A stretch of 64,000 nt of DNA from BCD1 sp965230565 (GTDB lineage Bacteria; Bacteroidota; Bacteroidia; Chitinophagales; Saprospiraceae), in the NCBI GenBank assembly GCA_965230565.1, contig CBDDLH010000001.1:124001-188000 (forward strand), written 5' to 3'. The position numbers and the translations under genes were made by a program. Positions within the stretch are counted from its first letter, which is position 1. Every line of letters starts with the position of its first letter. Below, in pieces: positions 26,525 to 35,913 of the stretch. The notes below the pieces were generated by a model that searched no databases, was not told where the DNA came from, and saw only the letters and a list, made by a program, of their open reading frames with translations.

Positions 26525-27051
26525 TTAGATCCAGAGTTTCCGGGCGAAATATGCAAACAGATAGGCCGATCCGAAAATGGCAACCATCGCCAAAAATCCG
26601 GAAGTGGCCAACACCGCAGATCCGCTCAACGCAGCCCCGCTGGTACAGCCCCGGGCCAGCTGGGATCCGATACCGAATAAACTCCCCCCTATGAAAGCAA
26701 AAATCAATCGGGTACGGGAAGTGATCTTCGGTGAATGCTCTACCCGCCAGGTAAGTCTCCTGGACAAAGCCCGGACAAGAAAGCTCCGGCTAATAACCCG
26801 ATGGCTTCAAATACCAGCCAGGTATTGAGGGTATTCCTGTCCTCGCGAATGAATAAATTGTAATACTCGGTTTCATCGGCATGCTGAGGGGAAATCCCCT
26901 GCACAGATGCAATAACCGAACTCTTGATAGCCCCCGTAGCTCCGAGACCACGACCTGTGATGTAAAAGGTCATCAATAATAAAATCCCCAGAAGTATCCC
27001 TCCGAAATACGGATTGAGGAAAGGAGCCGGTTTTTTATCTTTATTAATCAT
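26525..27051 (-). pseudogene. YeeE/YedE-family sulfur transporter, first half-protein (one-base frameshift)
   Basis: Two overlapping frames give one protein. The upstream part (27051-26740) has an N-terminal helix and a periplasmic-type loop, and ends GLLAGAFLSG. The downstream part (to 26525) continues with RRLTWRVEH and the conserved LARGCTSGAALSG motif. Adding one T to the TTT run at about 26768-26771 restores the continuous reading GAFLSGLLSRRLTWR, so the gene is missing one base. The product would be about 175 aa with four or five membrane helices, the partner of the adjacent YeeE gene. A sequencing error is as likely as a real mutation, because the operon otherwise looks intact. Confidence 0.8.
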
Positions 27052-27057
27052 GTCTTT

Positions 27058-27122
27058 CTGGTTACAAGTTACTGGTTGCTGGTTGCTGGTTTAACTAGTA
27101 ACGAGAAACCAGTAACCAGTAA
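27058..27122. repeat. Heptamer array with inverted arms between nrfD-like and YeeE genes
   Basis: Same family as 25055-25116: TTACAAG, TTACTGG, TTGCTGG, TTGCTGG at 7-bp spacing, followed by inverted ACTAGTA, ACCAGTA units that can pair back. It occupies almost the entire 79-bp spacer within the operon. Confidence 0.8.
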
Positions 27123-27130
27123 CTAATTAG

Positions 27131-28072
27131 TTAATACAAATATCTCGTTATTTGCCCCGCATCGACCATGATGATCCTAAAGATCAGTCCTCCGATAAGG
27201 ATCAAGGCTGCCGGCAATGCAACAGGGATTTTATACCCCCTGAGTTCCATGATCTCCAGAATTCCGGGGAAAATCAACCCGAGGAATACCACGAAAATCC
27301 AGAATGGTACGGTATATTCTCCACCAAGGAACAACTGGGCAGCTTCCTGCTGAACCTGTGGTCCGGCAAGGAACCCCATGAACAAGTGGATGATGAAAAA
27401 CAACTCTATAGCGATGAGCAGTAAGTCTATCTTACGGAAAGCATCCTGCTCCTCATGCTTTTTGGACATCCACATGATGGCAGCAGCCCCTGTTGACAAA
27501 CCTGAAGTCAGGAACAATGGCCCGAGGATCGCATTATTCCATAATGGCCTTGCATTAAAGGCTGACAACAGAATACCGGTATAGATACCCAGAATTACTG
27601 CCAATACGATCATAACCCAGGCAATACCTACCCTGTATTTGATGATAAGCTCCTCAAACTTTTTGAGAATATTCAATCTCCAATCCCAGTTTGGGAACAA
27701 TTCCCTCATATAACTGGCTGCCCAAACGATGGACAATGGTGTAATGGCCATCAGCGTCCAGGCTCCCCAGGACATTGGGGATTCCCAACGGATGGTCGTA
27801 TACAGTTGCCAGGAATACAATGGATGCTTGAGGTCATAAATCAAAGCAGCCAGACCAATTACCAATGCAAAAGGTACGAGAAAGGTTGCCCACTTAACTG
27901 CAGTCGGCATTTCTTCGGATTTCCCTCTGATGGTGTAATAAGCTGCAAAGAATAAAATTCCGGCCGAAAGCCCTCCCAGGAACAGATACAGCGAAATCGG
28001 CCAGTGCCATATATGTAGACTCGGGTCAATACCCGGAATATTTCTACCACTGATGATTATTTCTTCGTTCAT
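27131..28072 (-). CDS. NrfD/PsrC-family quinone-interacting membrane subunit
   Basis: 313 aa with about eight to nine transmembrane helices. The N-terminal WHWPISLYLFLGGLSAGILF segment is the NrfD/PsrC family signature, and DLKHPLYSWQL plus SPMSWGAW are also typical. In Psr-type complexes this subunit anchors the periplasmic Mo and FeS subunits and exchanges electrons with menaquinone without haem. It starts 12 bp after the FeS gene, so it is surely in the same operon and complex. Confidence 0.93.
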   Translation of the reverse strand: MNEEIIISGRNIPGIDPSLHIWHWPISLYLFLGGLSAGILFFAAYYTIRGKSEEMPTAVKWATFLVPFALVIGLAALIYDLKHPLYSWQLYTTIRWESPMSWGAWTLMAITPLSIVWAASYMRELFPNWDWRLNILKKFEELIIKYRVGIAWVMIVLAVILGIYTGILLSAFNARPLWNNAILGPLFLTSGLSTGAAAIMWMSKKHEEQDAFRKIDLLLIAIELFFIIHLFMGFLAGPQVQQEAAQLFLGGEYTVPFWIFVVFLGLIFPGILEIMELRGYKIPVALPAALILIGGLIFRIIMVDAGQITRYLY

Positions 28073-28084
28073 TTTAATTGCTTT

Positions 28085-28618
28085 TTAAATCAAATAATAA
28101 ACTTTCGGATCTGTACCTGCTTCAGGAGCAAGAACTTTGTATTTACGTTTCTTGAGAATCTGTGAAATCTCACTGTTCGGATCATCCATATCACCAAAAT
28201 ACATACAGTGGGTCGGACAAACAGAAACACAAGCTGGTTTCAATCCGTCACGTACCCGGTGAATACAGAAGGTACATTTATCCACATAACCTTCAGGATG
28301 AGAGAATCGGGCATCATAAGGGCAGGATTCAATGCAGGCACCACAGCCGATACATTCATAATCCGTGACCAAAACCACGCCTCCTTCAACGATGTGACTG
28401 GCTCCAGTAGGACAACAGCGTACACAAGGAGCATCAGCACAATGATTACAACGTTCCGAGCGGAGTTCAAGCTCCAACAGCGGATAGGTGCCGTCAACTG
28501 TCTCGGTTACCCAATCCCGGCAATACCCGACTGGCACATTATTTTCCGTTTGGCAAGCAACAACACAGTCGCTACACCCGACACATTTTTTAGTGTCTAT
28601 TGCCATTGCGTATCTCAT
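28085..28618 (-). CDS. Four-cluster [4Fe-4S] electron-transfer subunit (PsrB/PhsB-like)
   Basis: 177 aa. Four ferredoxin Cys groups are visible: CVGCSDCVVAC, CNHCADAPCVRCCP, CIGCGACIESCP, and CTFC...CVSVCP. That is the DMSO-reductase-family FeS subunit pattern with four cubane clusters. It passes electrons between the NrfD-like subunit and the molybdopterin subunit. Its start overlaps the stop of the catalytic-subunit gene by 4 bp (ATGA), the usual sign of translational coupling. It has no own export signal and would be carried out with the Tat-exported partner. Confidence 0.94.
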   Translation of the reverse strand: MRYAMAIDTKKCVGCSDCVVACQTENNVPVGYCRDWVTETVDGTYPLLELELRSERCNHCADAPCVRCCPTGASHIVEGGVVLVTDYECIGCGACIESCPYDARFSHPEGYVDKCTFCIHRVRDGLKPACVSVCPTHCMYFGDMDDPNSEISQILKKRKYKVLAPEAGTDPKVYYLI

Positions 28619-30849
28619 ATATCAGCTGTTTTGTTTGGGTTCGAAGTATGAAATGTGACAAAATTTCCACGCATTCCCGTTCCTCCCATAAGCGGATCGA
28701 TCATCACATTCGTAATTAATTCACTATCGTTGGCTCCACGCGCAAAGGCTTTTGACAGGTTTTTATTGTCATGCCCAAAACCGTGAACCATATATACGCT
28801 ATCAAACCGTATTCTTTCTGTTACCCTGATCTTAACCGGGAATGAGGAATAAACTCCGTCCTGGTTTTCCAGCCAGATCTCCATACCATTCTTAAAGCCC
28901 CATAATTTGGCGACCTTTGGATTGATCCAGATGTTGTTTTCTTCCATCAGATCATTCAGGTTTGGATTATTGATGGTACGGCTAAAAGTGTGCATTGGCG
29001 CACGTCCGTAAATGAGGCGGTAAAAACCACTGTCCGGTTGTGGGTGGGCAGTAAACACAGGCATAGGATCAAATCCTTTGTCTTTGAATTGTTGTGAGAA
29101 CAATTCCACTTTTCCGGAAGGTGTTCTGAATGTAAAGGCCTCTCCTTCAGGTTGATACAAACTGGATTTACGAGGGAATTTCTTTACACCGATCTTTTCC
29201 ATCTCTTCCAGAGAAGATCCTACCTGCTTCAACTGCCAGTCCAATACTTCTGTATACTCTTCAAATGGGAAATAATCTCCCAATCCCATTTTCTTACCTA
29301 ATTCCTTGGCAATCCACCATGCAGGCTTGGAGTCTCCCAGCGGTTCCATAATGGGACTTCTGAGTGCCAGGTATGGTTCCCGGTGAGGAGATGTCCGCAA
29401 TTCATCATGACGTTCCAGATAGGTACATTCGGGAAGAATCACATCCGCATAACCTGTAATTTCCATAGGCATGGTATCGCAGACTACTACGAATTCTACA
29501 GAATCAACTGCCTTTTGGAAGGTATCCTTTTGAGGCAAAGTCAGCGGGAGATTGGTTCCTGTAACAAACCAGGCTCTGATCCGGTGCTCATCATCCACAT
29601 TGCCTTCGATCGAAGCATCTACAAGCGCATTGGCAACGGATAATCCGGCAAATGGATATTTTCCATTGAGCTGATCTTTCCACGCCCATTTTGGCTTGGG
29701 ATAATCCGGGTGAGGGAACTTAGGAAGGCTTACTTTCTCCGGATAATAAAATCCACCTCTCCGGCCCCATGCGCCAAGTAGCGCATTGAGGATAGCCATG
29801 GCGCGAGCACGCTGAGTATCATCACCATACCAGGTTACGTGACGTCCCGGGTGTATGATTACAGCAGGTGCGGCATTGGCCATTTCCCTGGCAGTTTTAC
29901 GAATCACTTCCGGTTTAATGGTAGTGATACCATAAGCCCATTCCGGAGTCATTTTTTTAACGTGGGATTTGAGTTCCTCAAGCCCGTTGGTATAATTGTC
30001 GACAAAATCCTTGTCGTATAATTCATCATAAATGATGACATGGATCCAGGCGAGTAATAAAGCGAGGTCTGTAGCAGGTTTGATTGGCAACCAGTATTTG
30101 GATTTACTGGCAGCTGTAGAGAAACGTGGATCAACTGTAATGATCGTGGCATCCTTATCAATAGCTTCCGCCATTTCCTGTACCTGACCGTTATGCATAT
30201 TCTCCCCGAGGTGAGAACCGATCAGTACCAGGCATTCGGTATCACGAATATCCGTAGGTTCAGGAGATCCCATAACCTCACCAATGGTTGCTTTAAAGCC
30301 TGCTTCGCGAGGTCCGCGACATTGTGCGTAAGAAGGAGCCGTTTGGTTTTTAGTCCCGTAGGCATACAAGAGGTGATCAAATTGATGACCGGATGATCCG
30401 TGTTTGAAAAGTGCTACTGTTTCCGGACCATACTTTTCCTTGATCTCACCGAATTTTTCTGCGACAAGCCCAAGGGCTTCATCCCAGGAAGCTTCCCGGA
30501 AGGTATCCTCACCATCCTCTTTTTTAACCCTGATCAAGGGCGTAGTTAATCGGTCCTTATCGTAGTACATTCCGATACCACCGGTACCTCTTGGACAATA
30601 CCGGCCATTACAATGCGGATCATCATCATTCCCGATGATCTTGATGAGCTGGCCATCCTTATCCTTGTAACCCCAGCCGGCACACTTCCAGAAACACACT
30701 TCACAATAGGTCGGCACCCTTGTCAATGTATCTTCTGATAAGGCACCAAACAGGTCATCCCTGGAACCGAGGTTCACCGAACAACCCGCCAAACCGATAG
30801 CGCCGAGCCCAAGGCCTGAAATTTTTATAAAATCTCTTCTGCTACCCAT
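28615..30849 (-). CDS. Molybdopterin oxidoreductase catalytic subunit (PsrA/PhsA-like)
   Basis: 744 aa, the length of polysulfide and thiosulfate reductase catalytic subunits. The N-terminus has a Tat motif SRRDFIK and a lipobox GLAGC (Cys23), so it may be a Tat-exported lipoprotein. A [4Fe-4S] site follows (Cys49, Cys52, Cys56, Cys85), then a probable Mo-ligand Cys177 in SYAQCRGPREAG, and C-terminal molybdopterin-dinucleotide binding (YGRAPMHTFSRTINNP). Neighbouring FeS and NrfD subunits and sulfur transport genes point to polysulfide, thiosulfate or related sulfur chemistry. The direction of the reaction is not determined by sequence. Confidence 0.92.
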   Translation of the reverse strand: MGSRRDFIKISGLGLGAIGLAGCSVNLGSRDDLFGALSEDTLTRVPTYCEVCFWKCAGWGYKDKDGQLIKIIGNDDDPHCNGRYCPRGTGGIGMYYDKDRLTTPLIRVKKEDGEDTFREASWDEALGLVAEKFGEIKEKYGPETVALFKHGSSGHQFDHLLYAYGTKNQTAPSYAQCRGPREAGFKATIGEVMGSPEPTDIRDTECLVLIGSHLGENMHNGQVQEMAEAIDKDATIITVDPRFSTAASKSKYWLPIKPATDLALLLAWIHVIIYDELYDKDFVDNYTNGLEELKSHVKKMTPEWAYGITTIKPEVIRKTAREMANAAPAVIIHPGRHVTWYGDDTQRARAMAILNALLGAWGRRGGFYYPEKVSLPKFPHPDYPKPKWAWKDQLNGKYPFAGLSVANALVDASIEGNVDDEHRIRAWFVTGTNLPLTLPQKDTFQKAVDSVEFVVVCDTMPMEITGYADVILPECTYLERHDELRTSPHREPYLALRSPIMEPLGDSKPAWWIAKELGKKMGLGDYFPFEEYTEVLDWQLKQVGSSLEEMEKIGVKKFPRKSSLYQPEGEAFTFRTPSGKVELFSQQFKDKGFDPMPVFTAHPQPDSGFYRLIYGRAPMHTFSRTINNPNLNDLMEENNIWINPKVAKLWGFKNGMEIWLENQDGVYSSFPVKIRVTERIRFDSVYMVHGFGHDNKNLSKAFARGANDSELITNVMIDPLMGGTGMRGNFVTFHTSNPNKTADI

Positions 30850-30965
30850 GCCAAATTTTTTTGAATCTGAATAAATTAACTTATGAAACTTTATTCATAT
30901 ATTATGGTAAAAAAAACGGGTCGCCCCATTTGCATTAAATAACCCCTCTGAGCTATCATGCGCTA

Positions 30966-31029
30966 CAAATTTGGCTATTATACTTTTCGGAAAATATGAC
31001 AATCGTCAACAAAATGATGACTTTTGTCA
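30966..31029 (-). promoter_or_regulatory. Tandem TGAC-N4-GTCA operators and promoter of the sulfur operon
   Basis: Two perfect Crp/Fnr-like palindromes, TGAC-AATC-GTCA (30997-31008) and TGAC-TTTT-GTCA (31018-31029), start exactly 21 bp apart, two helical turns on the same DNA face. On the minus strand CAAATTTG (30973-30966) matches the TAnnTTTG -7 element with one mismatch. Its final G is 36.5 bp from the centre of the proximal site, the position expected for class II activation. Confidence 0.6.
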
Positions 31030-31575
31030 GCCACCTTATCTGAATGAAAATCCTGGAAGGGATAAAATACATATGCGACCTCTTTTCCCCGGATAGGGAA
31101 TTTTGAGAATTACATCCCCTGAATATAAAAATGCAAACTAACCGCGAAAAACAAAATAAAAAATTAAAACATTGAAAATTTCAATACTTAATTCAAAATA
31201 CCACAAAACATTTCCTAACAAACCAAACAAAAAAAGGCAACCACCTTCTGTTATTTATACTGATTTTAAATTGACAAAATTGACAAAAATCAAATATCTG
31301 GTCAAAATAGGTCAATAAAAGAACTCGAAAAGGCCCGAATATTATTGACTTTTCTGAATAGAGAAGAGCGTGGTGAAAAACAGGTTTAAGCAGAGTTAAT
31401 TCCTGGCAATATCTTGAGGTCGTATTGATTTATTCGATCAAGCAACCTTTTCCACAACCTACCCTCGACAGGGAGATTGGCGTCAAATTAGTGTGATTTT
31501 TCGAAAATTTCAGTCTAAAAGAGACGGCATCTCTTCGCAGGCTACGGTAGTTCCCTGTAAATGATAGCGCAATCA

Positions 31576-31641
31576 CCAGTTTAATAGGAACGGTATATCT
31601 CATTGATCATAAATCCAATTGTATTGTTCCTATGAAACTGG
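31576..31641. repeat. 16-bp inverted repeat with 34-bp loop
   Basis: CCAGTTTAATAGGAAC (31576-31591) and its complement at 31626-31641 with one mismatch. It is in the non-coding region and has no T-run, so it is not a standard terminator. Confidence 0.6.
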
Positions 31642-31913
31642 AGTTATTTTTTGAACTATTACGACAGCGTACCGAAATCTAAATTAGTATCCAGACCGTT
31701 TTGTGTTTTTCCCAATTGAGTATTTTAATTTGACTAAGGGAAAATTGAATTTATTCCAATTGGCCAACGGGAAAAGGGCACGTTTTTTTTCGAATTTTGG
31801 AAGCGCAGTTGTCGTATCCAAAAAAATTTGGTCGTTTTTATGTTAAAATGGCAAAAAAAATGTCACGTTTCGATATGTGGTGGCTTCTATAAATAGAGGG
31901 ATGACAATTCTGA

Positions 31914-31954
31914 TTCCAGTGACGGCCTCACTCAGAGTGAGGCCGTCACTGGAA
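31914..31954. repeat. 41-bp perfect palindrome (20-bp arms, 1-nt centre)
   Basis: Arms 31914-31933 and 31935-31954 are exact reverse complements around a single A at 31934. It sits directly beside the terminator hairpin of the ATP-grasp gene but lacks a T-run on either strand. Confidence 0.9.
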
Positions 31955-31983
31955 AAAAAAAGCGGCTCCACATGGAGCCGCTT
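31953..31983 (-). terminator. Rho-independent terminator of the ATP-grasp gene
   Basis: On the minus strand an 11-bp perfect stem (AAGCGGCTCCA and complement, 31983-31960, tight loop) runs into nine T. It lies 73 bp after the stop at 32057. Confidence 0.9.
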
Positions 31984-32056
31984 CCCAAAGGTTTAAAGTA
32001 GTTTCTGGTTTTTGTTTTAAAACCATTTGGTAACCTCTGTAAATCGTTACAGTGAT

Positions 32057-33121
32057 CTAGGCAACCGCCATTCCTTTACTTTCCACCACACGGACAACTT
32101 CATCCGCAACCTTATCCTGGATTCCCATATCCAGGTGGCTGGTGAACCCTACGCAGGAACAATTGATCTCACCAAGGACATAGGTATCGTTTTTGTTGTC
32201 GTCCCAGTCCAGCATGAAATCGGCAGTCCAGATCAGCGGTACGTCGTAATCTCCCAATTTGGAAGTTATGGTTGGTATAGAATTGAGGAACATATCAACG
32301 AGCTCCTGCCACTTGGAAGGATCGTCATACGTATATTTTGCACCGGAGAACAAAGTTGCTGAGAAAGCATCTTCCGCATCAGCCGGCTTTTTGTGTACTA
32401 CAAATACAGGAGACTCTCCCACCATCAAAATGCGGATCTCTCCTTCTTTAATTCTTGGCATGAAACGCATATCAACCAGCATACCGTTGTCTCCAACGAT
32501 GTATTGCTCACAGAAGGTCATGAAGTCCGCCAGGGTGTTGTATTCCACATGATTATCCACCGCTTCGGTACATTTCAGTTTTGTATCCAATGGCAGCGCT
32601 TCTCCTTTTTTCACTTCCACATTTTCATCTGCAATCTGTACACGCCAGATGCCTTCACCTGTTGATCCGCGGTTTTGCTTCAGCACACGTTCTCCATATG
32701 AAAGGCTCATAGGGAAGGTATCTCTGAATTCCTCCACTGTATAATAAGCGTAAGTATCTTCTGGAACAAGATCGGTTGTACGTAATTTGAACAAAGCATC
32801 CTTTGCTCCGAAGTTCAGCATTGCATCAGGGTGAGGCATGCCAACAACTCCTGCATCGGATAAATTCCTGAGGGTCTCGAAATATAATTTTTCTCCGTTT
32901 GGCAGATTTCCGGGATTGATTCGGCTGATATAAGCCACTGCATTATCCTTCACATAATTGAAAATTTCCTCGCGACGATCATCTTCAAAGTAAATAACTT
33001 CCGAAGACCATCCATCTCTTGCGTTGATGGCATTGACGATCGGCATGGTGTCTTTGCGGTGGCCGTCCGGTCCTTTGTCAGACCCTCCTCTGGCCTCGAA
33101 GATCACTACGTTTTTGCTCAT
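32057..33121 (-). CDS. ATP-grasp-like protein (Cj0069 family, tentative)
   Basis: 354 aa, soluble, no signal peptide. The sequence has the layout of an ATP-grasp enzyme: an N-terminal Rossmann-like part (VVIFEARGGSDKGPDGHRKDTMPIVNAI), a central ERVLKQNRGSTGEGIWRVQI segment matching the lysine- and glycine-rich ATP-binding loop, and C-terminal acidic metal-binding residues (FMLDW...YVLGEINCSCVGF). It resembles the Cj0069 family, whose reaction I do not know. It has its own terminator and a TGAC-N4-ATCA site 90 bp upstream. Confidence 0.7.
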   Translation of the reverse strand: MSKNVVIFEARGGSDKGPDGHRKDTMPIVNAINARDGWSSEVIYFEDDRREEIFNYVKDNAVAYISRINPGNLPNGEKLYFETLRNLSDAGVVGMPHPDAMLNFGAKDALFKLRTTDLVPEDTYAYYTVEEFRDTFPMSLSYGERVLKQNRGSTGEGIWRVQIADENVEVKKGEALPLDTKLKCTEAVDNHVEYNTLADFMTFCEQYIVGDNGMLVDMRFMPRIKEGEIRILMVGESPVFVVHKKPADAEDAFSATLFSGAKYTYDDPSKWQELVDMFLNSIPTITSKLGDYDVPLIWTADFMLDWDDNKNDTYVLGEINCSCVGFTSHLDMGIQDKVADEVVRVVESKGMAVA

Positions 33122-33517
33122 GTTTAATAGAATTTTTAGGTTTTAAAAAATCATAGCTAAGTTAACGAGCAATACACGCTATGCGATTGACCAATGTTAG
33201 TGAAAATCAATGACTTTTATCAGTTGAAAAAATGAACGGATTCCGAAAGCCAGGTTCCCAACAAAAAGTACCGCTAATCGGGAAAGCAGGTTTTTATCAA
33301 GCGAAGCAGATTGGATAAAACTACAATTATTCTTATCGGAAAGTTAAAGGGCAGAATTTTTTAATCAAAATGACTAAAGTTCATCCTGGGATAGCAAAAA
33401 TGGCCCTTGCAAAAGGGCAAGTAAATTTCAAAGATAACTAACGGAAGGGAAGAATTCGAAGGAGTCCGGAGACAAAAAACAGTCAGAAATTCTGCTCTTT
33501 GTCTCCGGCAGGTTTAT
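33122..33517. other. Spacer between ATP-grasp gene and rng
   Basis: 396 bp without a gene. It holds the operator at 33211 and two hairpins beyond the rng stop: an 11-bp stem (33466-33476 with 33498-33508) without a T-run, and a 6-bp GCCCTT stem with GCAA loop (33403-33418) followed on the minus strand by CATTTTT, a plausible weak terminator for rng. Confidence 0.5.
33211..33222. promoter_or_regulatory. TGAC-N4-ATCA operator upstream of the ATP-grasp gene
   Basis: TGAC-TTTT-ATCA, 90 bp before the start at 33121. It resembles the operators at 30997, 31018, 38742 and 46997, but no TTTG promoter element is found at the same distance, so it is the weakest member. Confidence 0.35.
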
Positions 33518-35108
33518 CTATTTTTGTTCTACTTTGTTCAAATTATTCATAGGGTAATTCAGCCTGATCTCATCGTCGTTGGAGTCAAAGAAGCGATATT
33601 CGATCATGGTGTAATCCTCTTTGGCTGTAATGTGTACCCAATGACGATACTTGAGGTACCACTTCAACCGTAAACTCGGAAATCCCTTTTTGAGGTATGC
33701 GGCGATAAAAGGATGCACGAACAACTGGATCTTTTTCGCCTGTGGCCGGGATTGAATGATAAAATTGAGATCTCTTTCGATATCGTCCTCCAGCAGAATA
33801 GTAGCATTGATCTTTCCTGTTCCACCACAAGTCGGACACTTCTCGGCAGTATTGATCTTCACTTCCGGTCTTGCCCGCTGACGGGTGATCTGCATGAGGC
33901 CAAACTTACTCAGCGGCAAAATGGTATGCTGGGCACGATCTTTCTTCATGAACTTGCGCATAGCCTTCACCAGTTCACGCTTATGATCAGCGTTGCGCAT
34001 GTCGATAAAATCGATAATGATGATCCCACCAATATCCCGAAGCCTCAACTGGCGGGCAATTTCTTCAGCCGATTCCAGATTGACATTAAGTACAGCCTCC
34101 TCCTGATTGGTGCTGGAAAGTTTATGCCCGCTGTTCACATCGATCACGTGCATGGCTTCCGTATGTTCAATCACCAGGTATGCACCACTTGGCATGGTAG
34201 CTGTTTTGCCAAAGGAACTTTTAATCTGTTTGTTAACCTTATAGGTATCAAAAATAGGTCGCTTACCGCTGTAATATTTTACGATCTTGACCTGCTCAGG
34301 AGAAATGGCCCCCAGGTAATTCTTAATATTATGGAACAGCTCTTTATCATCAACAATGATCCTGTTGAAGGAATCTGTCAGGATATCCCGCAGGATACTG
34401 GAAGTTTTGTCGAGCTCATTCAGCAATTTGACGGGAGCCTGGGCTTTTTGCAATTGCTTGTAAGATATGCTCCCATTTGGACATCATCAGATTCAGCTCC
34501 TCTAAAAGGTCTCCAACTTTCTTGCCCTCAGCCGCTGTCCGGATGATAACGCCGAAGTTTTTGGGTTTAATACTTTCGATGAGTAACTGAAGACGCTTGC
34601 GTTCAGCAGCACTGCTGATCTTTTTGGACACAGCAATTACGTTTGAAAACGGTGTCAGCACGAGATATCTTCCAGGAATAGTGATCTCACAACTCAGTCT
34701 TGGCCCTTTGGTAGAAATAGGCTCCTTGAGGATCTGAACAAAGACATGTTGCTTTTTATTCAAAACCTGATCGATCTTACCGGTCTTAATGATCTCCGGT
34801 TGAAATTTAAACTTATCCAGTTTATGGGTACTCAGTTTTCCTCTTACTGCCTGATCCGTATAGGTAAGCAAAGATCTCAGTTTTGGTCCGAGATCGGTGT
34901 AATGCAGGAATGCATCCTTATTATGACCAATATCCACAAAAGCAGCGTTAAGGCCGGGCATCAGTCTTTTTATCTTCCCGAGGAAAATATCTCCGACGGA
35001 AAAATTATTGTTTGTTTTTTGGTAATGAAGTTCAACCAGTTTCGAATCTTCGAGAAGAGCAATCTCCACCTCAGACTGGTTTGAATTGATAATCAGTTCC
35101 TTTTCCAC
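33518..35108 (-). pseudogene. rng: Ribonuclease G (frameshifted by one extra base)
   Basis: The N-terminal frame (35108-34416) carries the S1 RNA-binding domain (NFSVGDIFLGKIKRLMPGLNAAFVDIGHNKDAFLHY) and RNase H-like start. The C-terminal frame (to 33518) carries the catalytic DNase I-like part (AMHVIDVNSGHK, GGIIIIDFIDM) and the zinc-link CPTCGGTG. Removing one A from the AAAAA run at about 34448-34452 restores AIAKAQAPVKLLNELDKTSS, matching the family. The intact enzyme would be about 529 aa and matures 16S rRNA and cuts mRNA. Loss of this housekeeping gene is unlikely, so an assembly error is suspected. Confidence 0.9.
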
Positions 35109-35790
35109 ATGAATTGCATTTTACGGGGTATGTTCATGAAATCGCCCATTATACCATGATCTGTTAAATACAACATCCAAAGGCATCAGTGCGGCGTGAC
35201 CCTGCAGCAATACAACATCACCTGAGTAATATCGTTTATCCTGGAAATACATTTTTGGCCGGTAAATAGTAGAAAAGAGCAGGCGTATGATACCTGATGA
35301 TTAATTGAAAAAACCGGCAATGCAACGTGATCTAAGCGAAAAGAATTCGAGGTTCAAATATGAAAAAGGTTCTTATTCGTATGCTGGCTCTATTTATTTC
35401 CGGCAAAAAATCCGGTACAGGTCCTGCATCGTTTATATTATGGCTGTTTATTCATTAGGAATTGTCGGTCAGACAATTTTGGTTCTTCTGTTCAAGGTAT
35501 ATCACATGGGTTTATTGAGGACTTTTCGCCATAATCTAATCACGTTTCAAAAAAAGGTATCGGGTAATTTAACCCGGGAGATAACCTGTTCTTTAAACGG
35601 CAAAAAACGGATTGGAGCAATATGGTGTAAATCAATTTATTATTCCAACCCGTTTCCCACACTGTAACAAAAATGAATTTCCTTGATCAAGTACCATTAT
35701 ACTGTGATGCAGGAATTCCAAAGGGGTTTATCCCAGGAGGCTTTCTCTCAGAAAACGTCGTGCGATAAACCCCGGTTAACCCGTTATTAA
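35109..35790. other. Spacer upstream of rng with a hairpin; no supported gene
   Basis: 682 bp. A 120-codon plus-strand ORF (35305-35667) lacks a recognisable domain and has unlikely composition. A 10-bp stem GGGGTTTATC (35723-35732) with its complement at 35764-35773 lies just after the 30-aa gene on the minus strand, without a T-run. Confidence 0.5.
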
Positions 35791-35883
35791 TTATTTCTTC
35801 TTCTTATGACGGTTTTTACGAAGTCTCTTTTTTCTTTTGTGCGTCGAAATCTTATGTCTCTTACGCTTCTTTCCACAAGGCAT
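35791..35883 (-). CDS. Very small basic AURKAIP1/COX24 (mS38-like) domain protein
   Basis: 30 aa, MPCGKKRKRHKISTHK then RKKRLRKNRHKKKK: 18 of 30 residues are Lys or Arg. This is the tiny protein found beside HU genes in many Bacteroidota and annotated as an AURKAIP1/COX24 domain protein. It is related to mitochondrial ribosomal mS38 and mycobacterial bS22, so a small-subunit ribosomal role is likely. It lies 30 bp after the HU gene on the same strand and is probably co-transcribed. Confidence 0.85.
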   Translation of the reverse strand: MPCGKKRKRHKISTHKRKKRLRKNRHKKKK

Positions 35884-35913
35884 AAAACATTATTTTTATA
35901 TGGTTAATTTAAT

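Larger units (their letters stand above)
30850..31913. other. Long AT-rich non-coding region upstream of the sulfur operon
   Basis: About 1.06 kb with no supported ORF. It contains two Crp/Fnr-type operators (30997-31029) with a promoter-like element toward the operon and a 16-bp inverted repeat at 31576-31641. The distal part (about 31040-31570) shows AT-rich DNA with TTGACAAAA repeats near 31271 and no feature I can name. Confidence 0.6.

Noticed and set aside
33713..34546. 277-codon plus-strand ORF opposite rng
   Set aside because: Antisense shadow; the rng motifs are clear on the minus strand.
35305..35667. 120-codon plus-strand ORF upstream of rng
   Set aside because: Composition and lack of motif argue against a protein; no promoter-like element was seen.
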